Below, piece after piece: positions 1-9,461 of a DNA stretch of 64,000 nucleotides; position 1 is the stretch's first letter; every line of letters starts with the position of its first letter. The DNA is from Pseudomonas parafulva NBRC 16636 = DSM 17004 (GTDB taxonomy: Bacteria > Pseudomonadota > Gammaproteobacteria > Pseudomonadales > Pseudomonadaceae), in assembly GCF_000730645.1 (NCBI RefSeq), contig NZ_BBIU01000027.1, positions 1 through 64,000 on the forward strand, read 5' to 3'. The translations under genes and the position numbers were made by a program. The notes under the pieces are model-generated. The model saw only the letters and a program-made list of their open reading frames with translations, did no database searches and had not been told where the DNA came from.

Positions 1-29
1 TCCCACAGGGGCATAGCATCCTTGCGGGC

Positions 30-2216
30 CTAGAACGTCTGGCCAAGGTTCAGGTACACCGCCTGCTCGTGGGCACTGTTGGCGCCGTAGGTGAAGGTAA
101 GCGGCCCGAGTGGTGTTTCCAGGCCCAGGAAGATGCTAGCGGCGTTGATGTAGCCACTGTCGAACTCATTGTCGTTGTTCCAGGCCCTGCCGCGCTCCAG
201 CGAGCCGCCGATGTACAGCGGGAAGTCCAGCGGCACATACGCCTGCGGGGTCAGGCGGCGGTAATACACCATGCGCATCAGGCTCACGTTCTGCCCGGTC
301 ACCGAGCCCTGTCGGAAACCAGACAACTCCCGCGCACCGCCCATCACGAAACTGGAGGTCACCACATCGGTGGCATCCAGCGTGCGCCCATAGCGCCCGC
401 CCAGCACGAAGGTGTTCGGCCCGCTGCCGATGGCCTTGTCCAGGTTGAACAACCATTGACGATAGTTGACGTCAGAGTCCAGTGACTTGTCGAACTTGCG
501 CAAGCTCAGGCTGATGTCTTCGCCGTGGTGTGGAAAGTAGACGTTGTCCAGTGTGTCGAACGAGTACTTCAGCTCATAGAACCCTTCATTGAAACTGACC
601 TTGGGCAGGTCCTGGGCGCCAATACGTACTTCGGCCTGGCCCCAGGCTTTGCCCGCCCCCAGGCGCACTTCGCCGTTGTTGCCGATCTGCCGGCCCACGT
701 TGATGCCAAACCCATACCGCTCCAGGCGGTACTCGGCAATAGGGTCGTTTTGCAATGAAGCCACGATGTTGCTGGAGCCCATGTCCAGGTACGGCGCCAC
801 GAAGTAGCGCGAACCGGCGTCCAGGGGTTGATAGAACTCGCTGTACAGCGCTTGCTCATCACCGATCTGGCCGCGGGTCAGCCACTCGGCCCCCAGGCTG
901 TTGATGCCGTTCACCCGGTAGCTGGCGCCCAGGTTGAAGGCGCTTTCTCCACGCAGGTCGTCCGACAGGTTAAGGCCCAGGCGCAGGTAATCGGTGCCGC
1001 CGCGGCGCCCCCGCGCGTTGATGACCAGGGTATTGTCATCACCCTTGTGCACCACGCGGTACTGCACCCGGTCGAAGTAATCCAGGCCGTACAAGGTGCC
1101 CATGTCGGTTTCCAGGTGGCTCAGCTCCAGCGGGGCACCGATCGGTTGGCGGATGTACGAACGGATCACCTGATCGCTCACCTTCGAGTCGTTTTCAATT
1201 TTGATGGCGGTAATCACAGGGGTGCGCTGGTGGGGCGAGCGAGCCACCGCCAGCTCGCCGTCACCTTCGGGGCGGGCCAGCGCAGCCAGGCGCGGAGCCA
1301 GCAGGCTGGCGGCGCGGTAGCCGGCATCGATCATGTCCCTGGCGCGGCTGAAATCGGCCACGCCATAGGCAGCGAGTGGCGGTTGCACGAGGATATCGTC
1401 ACGGCGCAGGTTGGCCAGCTGCGCCTCGGAGTTGCGCCGGGTCATCAGGGTGATCGACTGGGTGAGCACGTCGACCACCGTCAACAATTGCTTGCGGTCA
1501 CGCAGCGGGGTGCCGATATCGACCACGATGGCCACGTCTACCCCCATGTCCCGGGCCACATCCAGCGGAATGTTGTCCACCATGCCGCCATCCACCAGCA
1601 GGCGGCCATCCAGTTCTACGGGGGCGAATACTGCCGGGATGGACATGCTGGCGCGGATCACCTGGGGCAGGTGCCCCTGGCTGAACACCACTTTTTCGCC
1701 ACTGGCGATGTCGGTGGCCACGGCGCGGAACGGGATCGGCAGCTTGTCGAAGTCCCGCGTGTCGGCGGTGTGGGCCAGCTTGCTCTCCAGCAGCAACGCC
1801 AGGTTCTGCCCCTGGATCACCCCCAGCGGTAGGCCCAGGCTGCCATCGTCGCGAAAGCTCAGCTTTTGCCGCACCAGAAAGTCGCGGTCGTCCTGCTTGC
1901 GGCGAAACGGCACGTCTTCGCGAGGGGGCGCGTCAGAGAGCGCCTGCTGCCAGTCGAGGGTGGTGGCCAGGTGTTCCAGCTCCTGAACGCTGTAACCCGA
2001 CGCATACAGGCCGCCCACCACCGCACCCATGCTGGTGCCGGCAATCGCATCGATATGCACGCCCTGTTCCTCCAGCGCCCTCAATACGCCGATGTGGGCC
2101 AGGCCACGGGCCGCACCGCCAGACAACACCAGGCCGACTTTAGGCCGGGCAGGCTCGGCGGCCATTGCCGTGAAACAGGCGAAGGTAAGCAGCAGGCAGA
2201 ACAGCGAACGGCGCAT
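30..2216 (-). CDS. PlpD-like patatin phospholipase, type Vd autotransporter
   Basis: This 728-residue protein is predicted to be a secreted lipase carried by its own outer-membrane barrel. After a signal peptide (residues 1-20, ending near AMA) comes a patatin domain. Its oxyanion-loop glycines are SGGAARG (32-38), its nucleophile is Ser62 in GTSMG, and its catalytic Asp is about 209 in DGG. A POTRA-like segment follows at roughly 330-400, and the C-terminal half resembles the 16-strand surface-antigen (BamA/TpsB) barrel, ending in Phe (GQTF). That order is the PlpD architecture. The ATG at 2216 is preferred to a TTG four codons upstream because the signal peptide begins there. The cleaved lipase's substrate cannot be read from the sequence. 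Confidence 0.9.
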   Translation of the reverse strand: MRRSLFCLLLTFACFTAMAAEPARPKVGLVLSGGAARGLAHIGVLRALEEQGVHIDAIAGTSMGAVVGGLYASGYSVQELEHLATTLDWQQALSDAPPREDVPFRRKQDDRDFLVRQKLSFRDDGSLGLPLGVIQGQNLALLLESKLAHTADTRDFDKLPIPFRAVATDIASGEKVVFSQGHLPQVIRASMSIPAVFAPVELDGRLLVDGGMVDNIPLDVARDMGVDVAIVVDIGTPLRDRKQLLTVVDVLTQSITLMTRRNSEAQLANLRRDDILVQPPLAAYGVADFSRARDMIDAGYRAASLLAPRLAALARPEGDGELAVARSPHQRTPVITAIKIENDSKVSDQVIRSYIRQPIGAPLELSHLETDMGTLYGLDYFDRVQYRVVHKGDDNTLVINARGRRGGTDYLRLGLNLSDDLRGESAFNLGASYRVNGINSLGAEWLTRGQIGDEQALYSEFYQPLDAGSRYFVAPYLDMGSSNIVASLQNDPIAEYRLERYGFGINVGRQIGNNGEVRLGAGKAWGQAEVRIGAQDLPKVSFNEGFYELKYSFDTLDNVYFPHHGEDISLSLRKFDKSLDSDVNYRQWLFNLDKAIGSGPNTFVLGGRYGRTLDATDVVTSSFVMGGARELSGFRQGSVTGQNVSLMRMVYYRRLTPQAYVPLDFPLYIGGSLERGRAWNNDNEFDSGYINAASIFLGLETPLGPLTFTYGANSAHEQAVYLNLGQTF

Positions 2217-2283
2217 CGTAGGTCTCAAACCGGAGGCGAAAGCCCGCTAGTATAAGCGGCCACCCACCTGGAGACCCGCCACC

Positions 2284-2565
2284 ATGGCCGAAAGCAAACC
2301 GGAAATTGTCATCACGTATTGCACCCAGTGCCAGTGGTTGCTGCGCGCCGGCTGGCTGGCCCAGGAGCTGCTCAGCACATTTGCCGACGACCTGGGGCAG
2401 GTGGCACTGCAGCCTGGTACGGGTGGGGTGTTTCGCATCACCTGCAACGGTGTGCAGATCTGGGAGCGCAAGGCCGATGGCGGCTTCCCCGAGGCCAAGG
2501 TATTGAAGCAGCGCGTGCGCGATCAGATCGACCCTCAGCGCGACCTGGGGCACAACGACCGCTGA
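2284..2565 (+). CDS. SelT/SelW/SelH family thioredoxin-fold protein
   Basis: This 93-residue protein has the Rdx/SelW fold signature: an early beta strand leading into a CxxC redox motif (Cys13 and Cys16, CTQC), then the conserved central glycines and a C-terminal GFPE-like motif (GGFPEAK). In bacteria this family carries Cys where animals use selenocysteine, and its physiological partner is unknown. It diverges from the patatin gene with 67 bp between starts. It ends at the base next to the stop codon of the convergent transporter gene. Confidence 0.88.
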   Translation: MAESKPEIVITYCTQCQWLLRAGWLAQELLSTFADDLGQVALQPGTGGVFRITCNGVQIWERKADGGFPEAKVLKQRVRDQIDPQRDLGHNDR

Positions 2566-3456
2566 TTACCCGTGCCGCGCCTGTGGCCGTTGCCTGGTTG
2601 GTTGCGCCGCGCCCTGGCGGCTGGCCAGCACAATGGAGCACAGGATCAGCACGCCCCCCAGCAGCATGCGCGGGCTCGGGGTTTCGGCGAAGATCAGCCA
2701 GGCCAGGGCAATGCCGTAAATGGGCTCCATGCAGAACACCAACGCCGCTGTACGCGCCTTGACCACGCCAAGGCTGGCGACGAACAGGCTGTGGGCCACC
2801 CCCGTGCAGAAAACCCCGAGCAGGCCCAGCCACACCCAGTCCATGGCCGTGACCTCGGCCAGGTCAGGGGTGGCGAAGGGCAACAGGCACAGCCCGACCA
2901 CCAGGTTCTGCCACAGCGCGGCCTGCACCGCTGGCAGGCCACCTGAGCGTGCCCGGTTGGTGAGCGACAGCAGTGAAAACAGCAGTCCCGAAAGCAGCGC
3001 CCAGAGCAGGCCCCCAGTGGCTTCGCTGGCAAGGTCGAAGGAAGGTGTTACCAACACCAGCCCAACGCTTACCAGCAGTACCAGTACCGCTTCTTTAGCC
3101 CGGATGCGCTCGCGGAACAGCAACCCTTCGAGCACTACGGTAAAGGCCGGGAAACTGGCGAAGCCCAGCGTGGCGATGGCCACGCCGCCCACCCTCACAG
3201 CGATAAAAAAACTCACCCAGTGCCCGGCCAGCAGCAGGCCGCCGAGCAGCAATTGAAGGCTGTCCCGGGCGCAGGGCCGGCGCCAGCCGGGGCCGGCAAG
3301 GCTGGCAAAGGCCGCCAGGGCCAGTACTGCAAAGCCCGCCCGGCCAAACACGATGACCGACGGGCTGGCGCTGGCGGCCAGCTTGCCGAGCACGCCGGTC
3401 AGGCCGAAAAACAACGCGCCTATGTGCAAGGCGCCCAGGGCAGTGCGGTGGTTCAT
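2566..3456 (-). CDS. DMT superfamily EamA transporter
   Basis: A 296-residue inner-membrane protein with about ten hydrophobic helices arranged as two EamA repeats (roughly residues 8-140 and 150-280). This is the usual size and layout of drug/metabolite exporters. The substrate cannot be inferred. The ATG start follows immediately with a hydrophobic helix (GALHIGALFFGLTGVLG). It is convergent with the SelW-like gene with no spacer. Confidence 0.9.
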   Translation of the reverse strand: MNHRTALGALHIGALFFGLTGVLGKLAASASPSVIVFGRAGFAVLALAAFASLAGPGWRRPCARDSLQLLLGGLLLAGHWVSFFIAVRVGGVAIATLGFASFPAFTVVLEGLLFRERIRAKEAVLVLLVSVGLVLVTPSFDLASEATGGLLWALLSGLLFSLLSLTNRARSGGLPAVQAALWQNLVVGLCLLPFATPDLAEVTAMDWVWLGLLGVFCTGVAHSLFVASLGVVKARTAALVFCMEPIYGIALAWLIFAETPSPRMLLGGVLILCSIVLASRQGAAQPTRQRPQARHG

Positions 3457-3583
3457 CGAGCAGTTTCCTCAGGCAGGCAGGGCATTGTGCATGATCCGGC
3501 CCCTGCCATCATCGGTCACCGTTTTGCCATGGCACTGTCATACCCGGCTGCCAGTCTCCAGCAAACAGCGCCGGAGCCTGCCC

Positions 3584-4390
3584 ATGACCCATGCCGAACT
3601 GTCCCGCCCCTCACGCAAGCAGCGGGTGCGTACCCTGTGGATCTCGGACGTGCACCTGGGCACCCGTGACTGCCAGGCCGAGCACTTGTCACGGTTTTTG
3701 AAGGCTTATCAGGCCGACCGTATCTACCTGGTGGGTGACATCATCGACGGCTGGAAGCTGCGTGGCGGCATCTACTGGCCGCAGGCCCACACCAACGTCA
3801 TCCGCCGCCTGCTCACCATGAGCAAGCGGGGTACGGACGTTATCTACGTTACCGGCAACCATGACGAGTTTCTGCGCCGTTATTCAAAGCTGGTACTGGG
3901 CAATATCCAGTTGGTGGACGAGGCCGAGCACCTGACCGCTGACGGCCGCCGCCTGCTGGTGGTGCACGGTGACCAGTTCGATGTGATCACCCGCTACCAT
4001 CGCTGGCTGGCGTTTCTCGGCGACCGCGCCTACGAGTTCACCCTGGTGCTCAACCGTTGGCTCAATCACTGGCGTGCCCGGTATGGTTATGGTTACTGGT
4101 CGCTGTCGGCTTACCTCAAGCACAAGGTCAAGGGCGCGGTGAACTTCATCAGCGACTTTGAGCAAGCCATCGCCCACGAATGCACCCGCCGTGGCTTTCA
4201 CGGGGTAGTGTGCGGGCACATCCATCACGCCGAGATGCGCAAGGTAGGGGAAGTGGAGTACTTGAACTGTGGGGACTGGGTCGAGTCGTGCACCGCGCTG
4301 ATCGAGCATTGGGATGGCACGATCGAACTGTATCGGCTGGCCGAGGCGCAGGCTGGCACCGTGGTGCAGAAGGCGCCTGTTCAGGTGTGA
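3584..4390 (+). CDS. UDP-2,3-diacylglucosamine diphosphatase-like metallophosphoesterase
   Basis: A 268-residue calcineurin-fold phosphoesterase. The dimetal ligands are visible in order: SDVHLG (D and H), GDIIDGW, GNHDEF, a distal VVHGDQFD and GHIHHAE. The family resembles LpxH but is the longer paralogue common in Pseudomonas that sits outside the lipid A genes, so LpxH activity should not be assumed. The start is ATG 3584 because the upstream reading frame is only promoter-side extension with no conserved residues. Its end is 3 bp from the convergent Mpo1-like gene. Confidence 0.85.
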   Translation: MTHAELSRPSRKQRVRTLWISDVHLGTRDCQAEHLSRFLKAYQADRIYLVGDIIDGWKLRGGIYWPQAHTNVIRRLLTMSKRGTDVIYVTGNHDEFLRRYSKLVLGNIQLVDEAEHLTADGRRLLVVHGDQFDVITRYHRWLAFLGDRAYEFTLVLNRWLNHWRARYGYGYWSLSAYLKHKVKGAVNFISDFEQAIAHECTRRGFHGVVCGHIHHAEMRKVGEVEYLNCGDWVESCTALIEHWDGTIELYRLAEAQAGTVVQKAPVQV

Positions 4391-4393
4391 GGG

Positions 4394-4705
4394 CTACAGC
4401 CGAACCTTGCCCAACAGTACATCCCTGAACATGGCGAAATCACCGATCAGGCTGTAGAGCGGGTAGGTGAAGGTGGCTGGCCGGTTTTTTTCGAAGAAGA
4501 AATGCCCGACCCAGGCGAAGCCATAGCCCACCACCGGTACTGCCAGCAGTAGAAGCCATTTGCCGCTGCCCAGGGTGTAGGCCAGCAGGGCGATCACCAG
4601 GCTGGTGCCAACGAAGTGCAGGCGGCGGCACGTGGGGTTGCTGTGCTCGCCCAGGTAATATGGGTAGAACTCGGCAAAGCTGCGAAATGGCGCGGTGGGG
4701 TGCAT
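4394..4705 (-). CDS. Mpo1-like (DUF962) membrane protein
   Basis: A 103-residue protein with the DUF962/Mpo1 signature: an N-terminal FYPYYLGEHSNPTCRRLHFVGTS-type stretch (residues about 11-32) containing the conserved H-x2-N-x3-R-x2-H pattern. Two hydrophobic helices follow, then GHFFFEKNRPATF. Yeast Mpo1 is an iron-dependent dioxygenase acting on 2-hydroxy fatty acids; the bacterial role is unproven. ATG 4705 is chosen because residues upstream of it are low-complexity read-through of the divergent promoter region. Confidence 0.87.
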   Translation of the reverse strand: MHPTAPFRSFAEFYPYYLGEHSNPTCRRLHFVGTSLVIALLAYTLGSGKWLLLLAVPVVGYGFAWVGHFFFEKNRPATFTYPLYSLIGDFAMFRDVLLGKVRL

Positions 4706-4857
4706 GTCAGTGCTCCGGGTTGGGACTTCTGGACGGGATGCACGGCGTGGAGCCTGATTCGAGTCTAGAGTCATTGGCGGGGCCGACCAGTGACAATAGG
4801 CGCCAATTGAGTATCCTTGGGGTTCACCGCAGGCGCGGTCAGGATAAGAAGCATGCC

Positions 4858-5919
4858 ATGAGCGAAAGAACCACGTCAGCCAGCTGGGCATCAGGGATCG
4901 TGAAGGCGCTCGAGCTGGAGGGGCTGGACTGCCAGGCCATGTTCCGGCAGTTGGGGCTTGATTTCGCCGCCCTTGACGACCCTGACGCACGCTTTGCGCA
5001 AGATTCCATGACCCGGCTTTGGCAATTGGCCGTCGAGCTCTCGGGCAACGAGGCCATCGGCCTGAACATGGCGCGCGTGGTGCGGCCCGCTTCGTTCCAC
5101 GTGGTGGGCTACGCCTTGATGTCCAGCCGTACCCTGGCGGAAGGTTTCGAGCGGCTGGTGCGCTACCAGCGCATCATCGCCGAAAGCTCCGACCTGAGTT
5201 TCACCTTGGGTGCCGAGGGCTATTCGTTGATCCTGACCGTGCATGGCGATCACCTGCCGCCGACCCGGCACAGTGCCGAGGCGTCCCTGGCCTGTGCGCT
5301 GGCGCTGTGCAAATGGCTGAGCGGCCGGCCGGTGCAGCCGCGCCGGGTTTTGGTGCAAGGCCCCCAGCCGAAAAACGTGGAACCGTACAAAGTCGCCTTC
5401 CATTCGCCCCTGGTTTTTGGTGCGCCTCACGATGCACTGGTGTTCGAGCGCGCTGACATGGAGGCACCGCTGCCGACCGCCAACGAAGCCATGGCCGTGC
5501 TGCATGACCGTTTTGCCGGCGAGTACCTGGCACGCTTTTCTGAAACCCGAGTGACGCATCGGGTGCGTCAGGTGCTCTGCCGCATCCTGCCCCAAGGGGA
5601 ACCGAAGCGCGAAACCCTGGCCCAGGCCCTGCACCTGTCGCAACGCACGCTGCAGCGGCGCTTGCAGGAAGAGGGCACCAGTTTTCAGTCGTTGCTCGAT
5701 GACACCCGGCGCGAACTGGCCGAGCAGTACCTGGCCCAGCCTGGCATGACCCTGCTGGAAACCGCCTACCTGCTGGGCTTCGCCGACCCCAGCAATTTCT
5801 ACCGGGCCTTCCGCCGCTGGTTCGACACCACCCCCACCGAATACCGCGCCCGCCTGGGTACCCAGGCCGATGCGGTCAGTGACGCCAGAATGCAGGCATG
5901 CACAACACCAGCACGGTAA
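4858..5919 (+). CDS. AraC family transcriptional regulator
   Basis: A 353-residue regulator with an N-terminal ligand-sensing domain of the arabinose-binding-like type used by OruR/ArgR-type Pseudomonas AraC proteins (residues about 20-200). The C-terminal AraC helix-turn-helix pair is clear from about 250: QALHLSQRTLQRRLQEEG and ETAYLLGFADPSNFYRAFRRW. The ligand and target are unknown, and no catabolic operon is adjacent. ATG 4858 follows an AAGAAG-rich stretch. The 3' end overlaps the convergent trkH gene by 44 bp. Confidence 0.88.
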   Translation: MSERTTSASWASGIVKALELEGLDCQAMFRQLGLDFAALDDPDARFAQDSMTRLWQLAVELSGNEAIGLNMARVVRPASFHVVGYALMSSRTLAEGFERLVRYQRIIAESSDLSFTLGAEGYSLILTVHGDHLPPTRHSAEASLACALALCKWLSGRPVQPRRVLVQGPQPKNVEPYKVAFHSPLVFGAPHDALVFERADMEAPLPTANEAMAVLHDRFAGEYLARFSETRVTHRVRQVLCRILPQGEPKRETLAQALHLSQRTLQRRLQEEGTSFQSLLDDTRRELAEQYLAQPGMTLLETAYLLGFADPSNFYRAFRRWFDTTPTEYRARLGTQADAVSDARMQACTTPAR

Positions 5920-7330
5920 TGATCTCCAGACGCCCCAACAGCATGCCGCTGGCCAGGATCCACTTGGCGGCATCTGGCAGCTTGGCGTAATTGCCCGATG
6001 GGCCGATCACCTCTCCAAGCCCAGGCCCCACCCCGGAAACGGTACCGGCAGCGCCGGTGAGCGCGGTCATCCAGTCCACGCCCAGCAGCGACAGCAGCAG
6101 CGCCATGACGCAGATGGTGATGGCGAAGAAAAACGAGAACGTGAGAATGGAGCGCACGATTTCTTCGTCCAGGCGGTGGCCGTTGTACTTCTGCTTGATC
6201 ACCGCACGTGGGTGGATCAGTTGGTTGAGGTTGGCCTTTAGCAGAATGTAGGCCACCTGGAAGCGGAAAATCTTGATGCCCCCGGCGGTTGAGCCGGAGC
6301 AGCCGCCGACGAAGCCCAGGTAGAAGAACAGCATCAGCGAGAAGTTGCCCCACAGGCTGTAGTCGCCCAGGGCAAAGCCGGTGGTGGTGACCACCGACGT
6401 GACGTTCAGCGCAACGTGCCGCAGGGCGTCCAGCCAGTGCAGGTTGGTGGTGTACCAGTACCAGGTGCCCAGCACCAGCCAGGTGGCCACCAGCATACCG
6501 AGCAGGCCCTGTACCTGCTGGTCGCGGATCAGCGCGCCGCGGTTGCCGCGCAGGGTGGCCACATACAGGGTGAACGGCAGGCTGCCAAGAATCATCACCA
6601 CCACGGCCACCCAGTGCACGGCAGGGATGTCCCACTTGGCCAGGGATTGGTCCGAGGTAGAAAAGCCACCTGTGGAGATCGCCGACATGGCATGGTTGAT
6701 GGCGTCGAACGGGCTCATGCCGGCCCACCAGAAGGCCAGCGCACCCAGTATCGAGAAGCCCACGTACACCGCCACGATGGACTTGGCCACCATGTGCGAG
6801 CGTGGCATGACCTTCTCAGAGCGGTCGGAGGATTCGGTCTGGAACAGCCGCATGCCACCGATACGCAGCAGCGGCAGGATCGCCACCGCCATCGCGATGA
6901 AGCCGATCCCCCCCAGCCAGTGCAGCATCGAGCGCCACATCAGGATGCCGGGCGACATGGTGTCCAGCCCGCTGAGCACGGTGGCGCCCGTGGCGGTGAT
7001 GCCCGACATGCTTTCGAAGAAAGCGTCGGTGTAGCTGATATGCTGGGTAAGCAGAAACGGCAACGCGGCGAACACGCAGACCACCAGCCAACTGCATACC
7101 GTCAGCAGGTACATGTCACGCGGGCGCAGGTGCACGTGCTCGGGGCGCCCCGGGATGACCAGCGCCAAGCCTGCCAGGAAGGTGATCAGGCTCGACCACA
7201 GGAACGACGGCATGTCACTGGTACGTTCGAAGATCACCAGTGTCGCCATGGGGACGGCCATGCCCACCGCCAGCGTGATCAGGAAGATGCCGATGATGAA
7301 ACCAATGATCCTCAGGGTCGGCAACGCCAT
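5876..7330 (-). CDS. trkH: TrkH potassium uptake protein, membrane subunit
   Basis: A 484-residue inner-membrane protein with the four-fold MPM (membrane-pore-membrane) repeat of the Trk/Ktr/HKT family. Selectivity-filter segments are visible, including MSGITATGATVLSGLD, MSAISTGGFSTSDQS, VTSVVTTTGFALGDYS and AAGTVSGVGPGLG. It translocates K+ with a TrkA-type cytosolic ring, whose gene is not in this window. Length and motifs are complete. Its last codons overlap the convergent AraC gene. Confidence 0.93.
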   Translation of the reverse strand: MALPTLRIIGFIIGIFLITLAVGMAVPMATLVIFERTSDMPSFLWSSLITFLAGLALVIPGRPEHVHLRPRDMYLLTVCSWLVVCVFAALPFLLTQHISYTDAFFESMSGITATGATVLSGLDTMSPGILMWRSMLHWLGGIGFIAMAVAILPLLRIGGMRLFQTESSDRSEKVMPRSHMVAKSIVAVYVGFSILGALAFWWAGMSPFDAINHAMSAISTGGFSTSDQSLAKWDIPAVHWVAVVVMILGSLPFTLYVATLRGNRGALIRDQQVQGLLGMLVATWLVLGTWYWYTTNLHWLDALRHVALNVTSVVTTTGFALGDYSLWGNFSLMLFFYLGFVGGCSGSTAGGIKIFRFQVAYILLKANLNQLIHPRAVIKQKYNGHRLDEEIVRSILTFSFFFAITICVMALLLSLLGVDWMTALTGAAGTVSGVGPGLGEVIGPSGNYAKLPDAAKWILASGMLLGRLEIITVLVLCMPAFWRH

Positions 7331-7481
7331 GTGCTGTGCTCGGGCTCGGAACGGAAGGGCGCCATTCTACCTGCGAGGCGCGCAGGCTCAAGCCCAATCG
7401 GCAGCTGCCTGCCGTGCTGCTTGCAGCTTGTAGCTTGCAGCCTGAGAATGACCGCACATTCAATTATCAGGAGGGTAGCCG

Positions 7482-8036
7482 ATGGAGGCTCTCGACGCAT
7501 TGCTCAACCGTGTTTCCGTGCCACGCCTGACCGACCCGGCGCCCAATGAGGCCCAGCGTGAAGCGCTGTTCCAGGCCGCCTTGCGTGCGCCGGACCATGG
7601 CCAGTTGCGGCCTTGGCGGTTCCTCACCATCGAGGGTGCCGCGCGCGAGCGTTTGGGTGAGCTGTTCGCCGAGGCCGTGAAGGGCAAAGGCGAGGCGACC
7701 GAGGCGGCGCTGGACAAGGCACGGGCGATGCCGCTGCGGGCGCCGCTGCTGATCGTGGTGGTCGCAAGCCTGCAGGATCATTTCAAGGTGCCTAAATCCG
7801 AACAGCGTCTGGCTGCCGGCTGTGCGGCGCACGGTATCCTCATTGCCGCCCACGCCCAAGGTATCGGTGCGGTGTGGCGCACCGGTGACCTGGCTTTCGA
7901 TGCGCATGTGCACCAAGGCCTTGGCCTTGCGGACAATGAAGAGCTGATCGGCTTCCTGTACGTGGGTACCCCGCTGAACGAGCCGCGTACGGCGCCCGTG
8001 CTGCAAACCGCCGATTTCGTCTGTACCTGGGGCTAG
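7482..8036 (+). CDS. Nitroreductase family protein (YdjA-like)
   Basis: A 184-residue FMN-dependent NAD(P)H nitroreductase-fold protein of the minimal YdjA type. The N-terminus has the FMN-contacting LRAPDHGQLRPWRF segment (residues about 30-43), with GIGAVWRTGD and GFLYVGTP towards the C-terminus. An excellent ribosome site (caggaggg) lies 7-8 bases before the ATG. The natural substrate is unknown. It is convergent with the histidine-kinase gene. Confidence 0.9.
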   Translation: MEALDALLNRVSVPRLTDPAPNEAQREALFQAALRAPDHGQLRPWRFLTIEGAARERLGELFAEAVKGKGEATEAALDKARAMPLRAPLLIVVVASLQDHFKVPKSEQRLAAGCAAHGILIAAHAQGIGAVWRTGDLAFDAHVHQGLGLADNEELIGFLYVGTPLNEPRTAPVLQTADFVCTWG

Positions 8037-8051
8037 GCAGCGGCCCTTGCC

Positions 8052-9386
8052 TCAACTGCCCGCGGCCTCGGCCACTGGCAGCTCCAGTGTCGCCACAAAG
8101 CCTCCTTGCGGGTGGTTTTCCAGCGTCAGGCCGCCGCCATGGCGCTCGGCCGCCTTGCGGGCGATGGCCAACCCCAGGCCGTGGCCTGGGGACTCCTGCC
8201 CCGGCGCGCGGAAGAACGGTTCACCCAGCCGCGTCAGGTGCGCCGCCGCCGCGCCTGGGCCGTGATCACGCACGCTCACCCGCACCTGATCGCCTTCGCG
8301 TACAGCGCGCAACTCCACGGGCTGGCCTGGCGGGTTGAAGCGCAGTGCGTTGCGCAGCAGGTTATCCACGGCGCGCTCGATGAGCGTGGGCCAGCCCTGC
8401 AGGGTCAGGCCCGGCTGCGCTTCCAGGCGCACGTCCTGTTCGGGGGCGCTTAGCAGTGCGTCCTTGCGCACGCTACCCAGCAGGGCATTGAGGTCGACCG
8501 GTTCGGCATGGGCCTGGTCGGCATCGACCCTGGCCAGGGTGAGAATCTCGCTGATCAGGTCTTCCAGCCGGTCACACTCGCGGGCCAGGCGTGGCCATAG
8601 GGCCTCGCGCTGCTCGGGGTCCGCCCGTTCGGCCAGGGCCAGGGCAATGCGCAGCCGGGCCAGTGGCGAACGCAGCTCGTGAGACACGTCGCGCAGCAAC
8701 TGGCGTTGGCTGCCGATCGTGCTCTGCAGGCGCGCGCCCATCTTGTTGAAATCCTGCGCCAGTACGCCGAACTCATCGCGCCTGGCTGCCAGTTGCGCCA
8801 GACTGTTCTGCTGGTAGGTGGTCTGGCCCAGGTCATGCACGGCGCTGCGCAGCCGGCTTAACGGGCGGGTGATCGACAGCGTTACCAGCAGGCTGAACAG
8901 GGTCAGCACCACCAGCGCGATCCCCAGCGCACTCAGTGGCCACAGCAGGCTCTCGCGGTGCCAGGCGTCCAGGGCCGGGTGTGGAATGCGGTAGATAAGC
9001 AGGTAGGAGTTGCCCGACTTGGGGCTGGTGTATTCCTCGGTCAGCCGGCGCCACGGCAAGCGGCGTTCATCATTGTGCTGGCGTGCCTCCAGGGCGGCGG
9101 CCCGGCGCGGGAAGGTACCCGGGACCACGGCATCGCCGCTGTCGTCCAGCACCTGCACGTCGATCTTGTAGCGGTCCTTGCGCCGCTCCAGAAAACGCTG
9201 CGCCGGGTCTACACCCTCTTGCTCGTAGTGCTTGGCCCACTGACTGGCCAGGGTATTGAGCCCTGGGTGACGGCTGAGTATCCAGGCGTCCTGGTTGAGC
9301 ATGTGCCCCAGCAGGATCGACAACCCTGCCACAAGGGCGATGGCCAGCCAGAAACTGGCCAGAATGCGCCAGAACAATGAACGCAC
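8052..9386 (-). CDS. Sensor histidine kinase, Cpx-like two-component system
   Basis: A 444-residue inner-membrane kinase. A first helix (about 8-28), a periplasmic sensor region (29-145) and a second helix (about 147-170) lead into a HAMP domain, then the H-box RDVSHELRSPLARLRIAL with phosphoacceptor His236. The HATPase shows the N-box (NLLRNALRF), G1 DHGPG and G2 GHGLGLAIARK. GTG 9386 is chosen because a GGAGG site lies five bases upstream. It is the third gene of a unit starting with the response regulator at 10714. The CpxP/Spy-like gene between them suggests an envelope-stress sensor; the exact name is inference. Confidence 0.86.
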   Translation of the reverse strand: MRSLFWRILASFWLAIALVAGLSILLGHMLNQDAWILSRHPGLNTLASQWAKHYEQEGVDPAQRFLERRKDRYKIDVQVLDDSGDAVVPGTFPRRAAALEARQHNDERRLPWRRLTEEYTSPKSGNSYLLIYRIPHPALDAWHRESLLWPLSALGIALVVLTLFSLLVTLSITRPLSRLRSAVHDLGQTTYQQNSLAQLAARRDEFGVLAQDFNKMGARLQSTIGSQRQLLRDVSHELRSPLARLRIALALAERADPEQREALWPRLARECDRLEDLISEILTLARVDADQAHAEPVDLNALLGSVRKDALLSAPEQDVRLEAQPGLTLQGWPTLIERAVDNLLRNALRFNPPGQPVELRAVREGDQVRVSVRDHGPGAAAAHLTRLGEPFFRAPGQESPGHGLGLAIARKAAERHGGGLTLENHPQGGFVATLELPVAEAAGS

Positions 9387-9461
9387 GAGCACCTCCGCAA
9401 ACGGTAAAAGCCCGCCGCGCACCAGGCTGGCCTGATGCGGGGCGGGCGTCGAGTTGAAAGC

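Noticed and set aside
828..1832. Plus-strand frame of 334 codons opposite the patatin gene
   Set aside because: Shadow of the PlpD-like coding frame, which has intact catalytic motifs.
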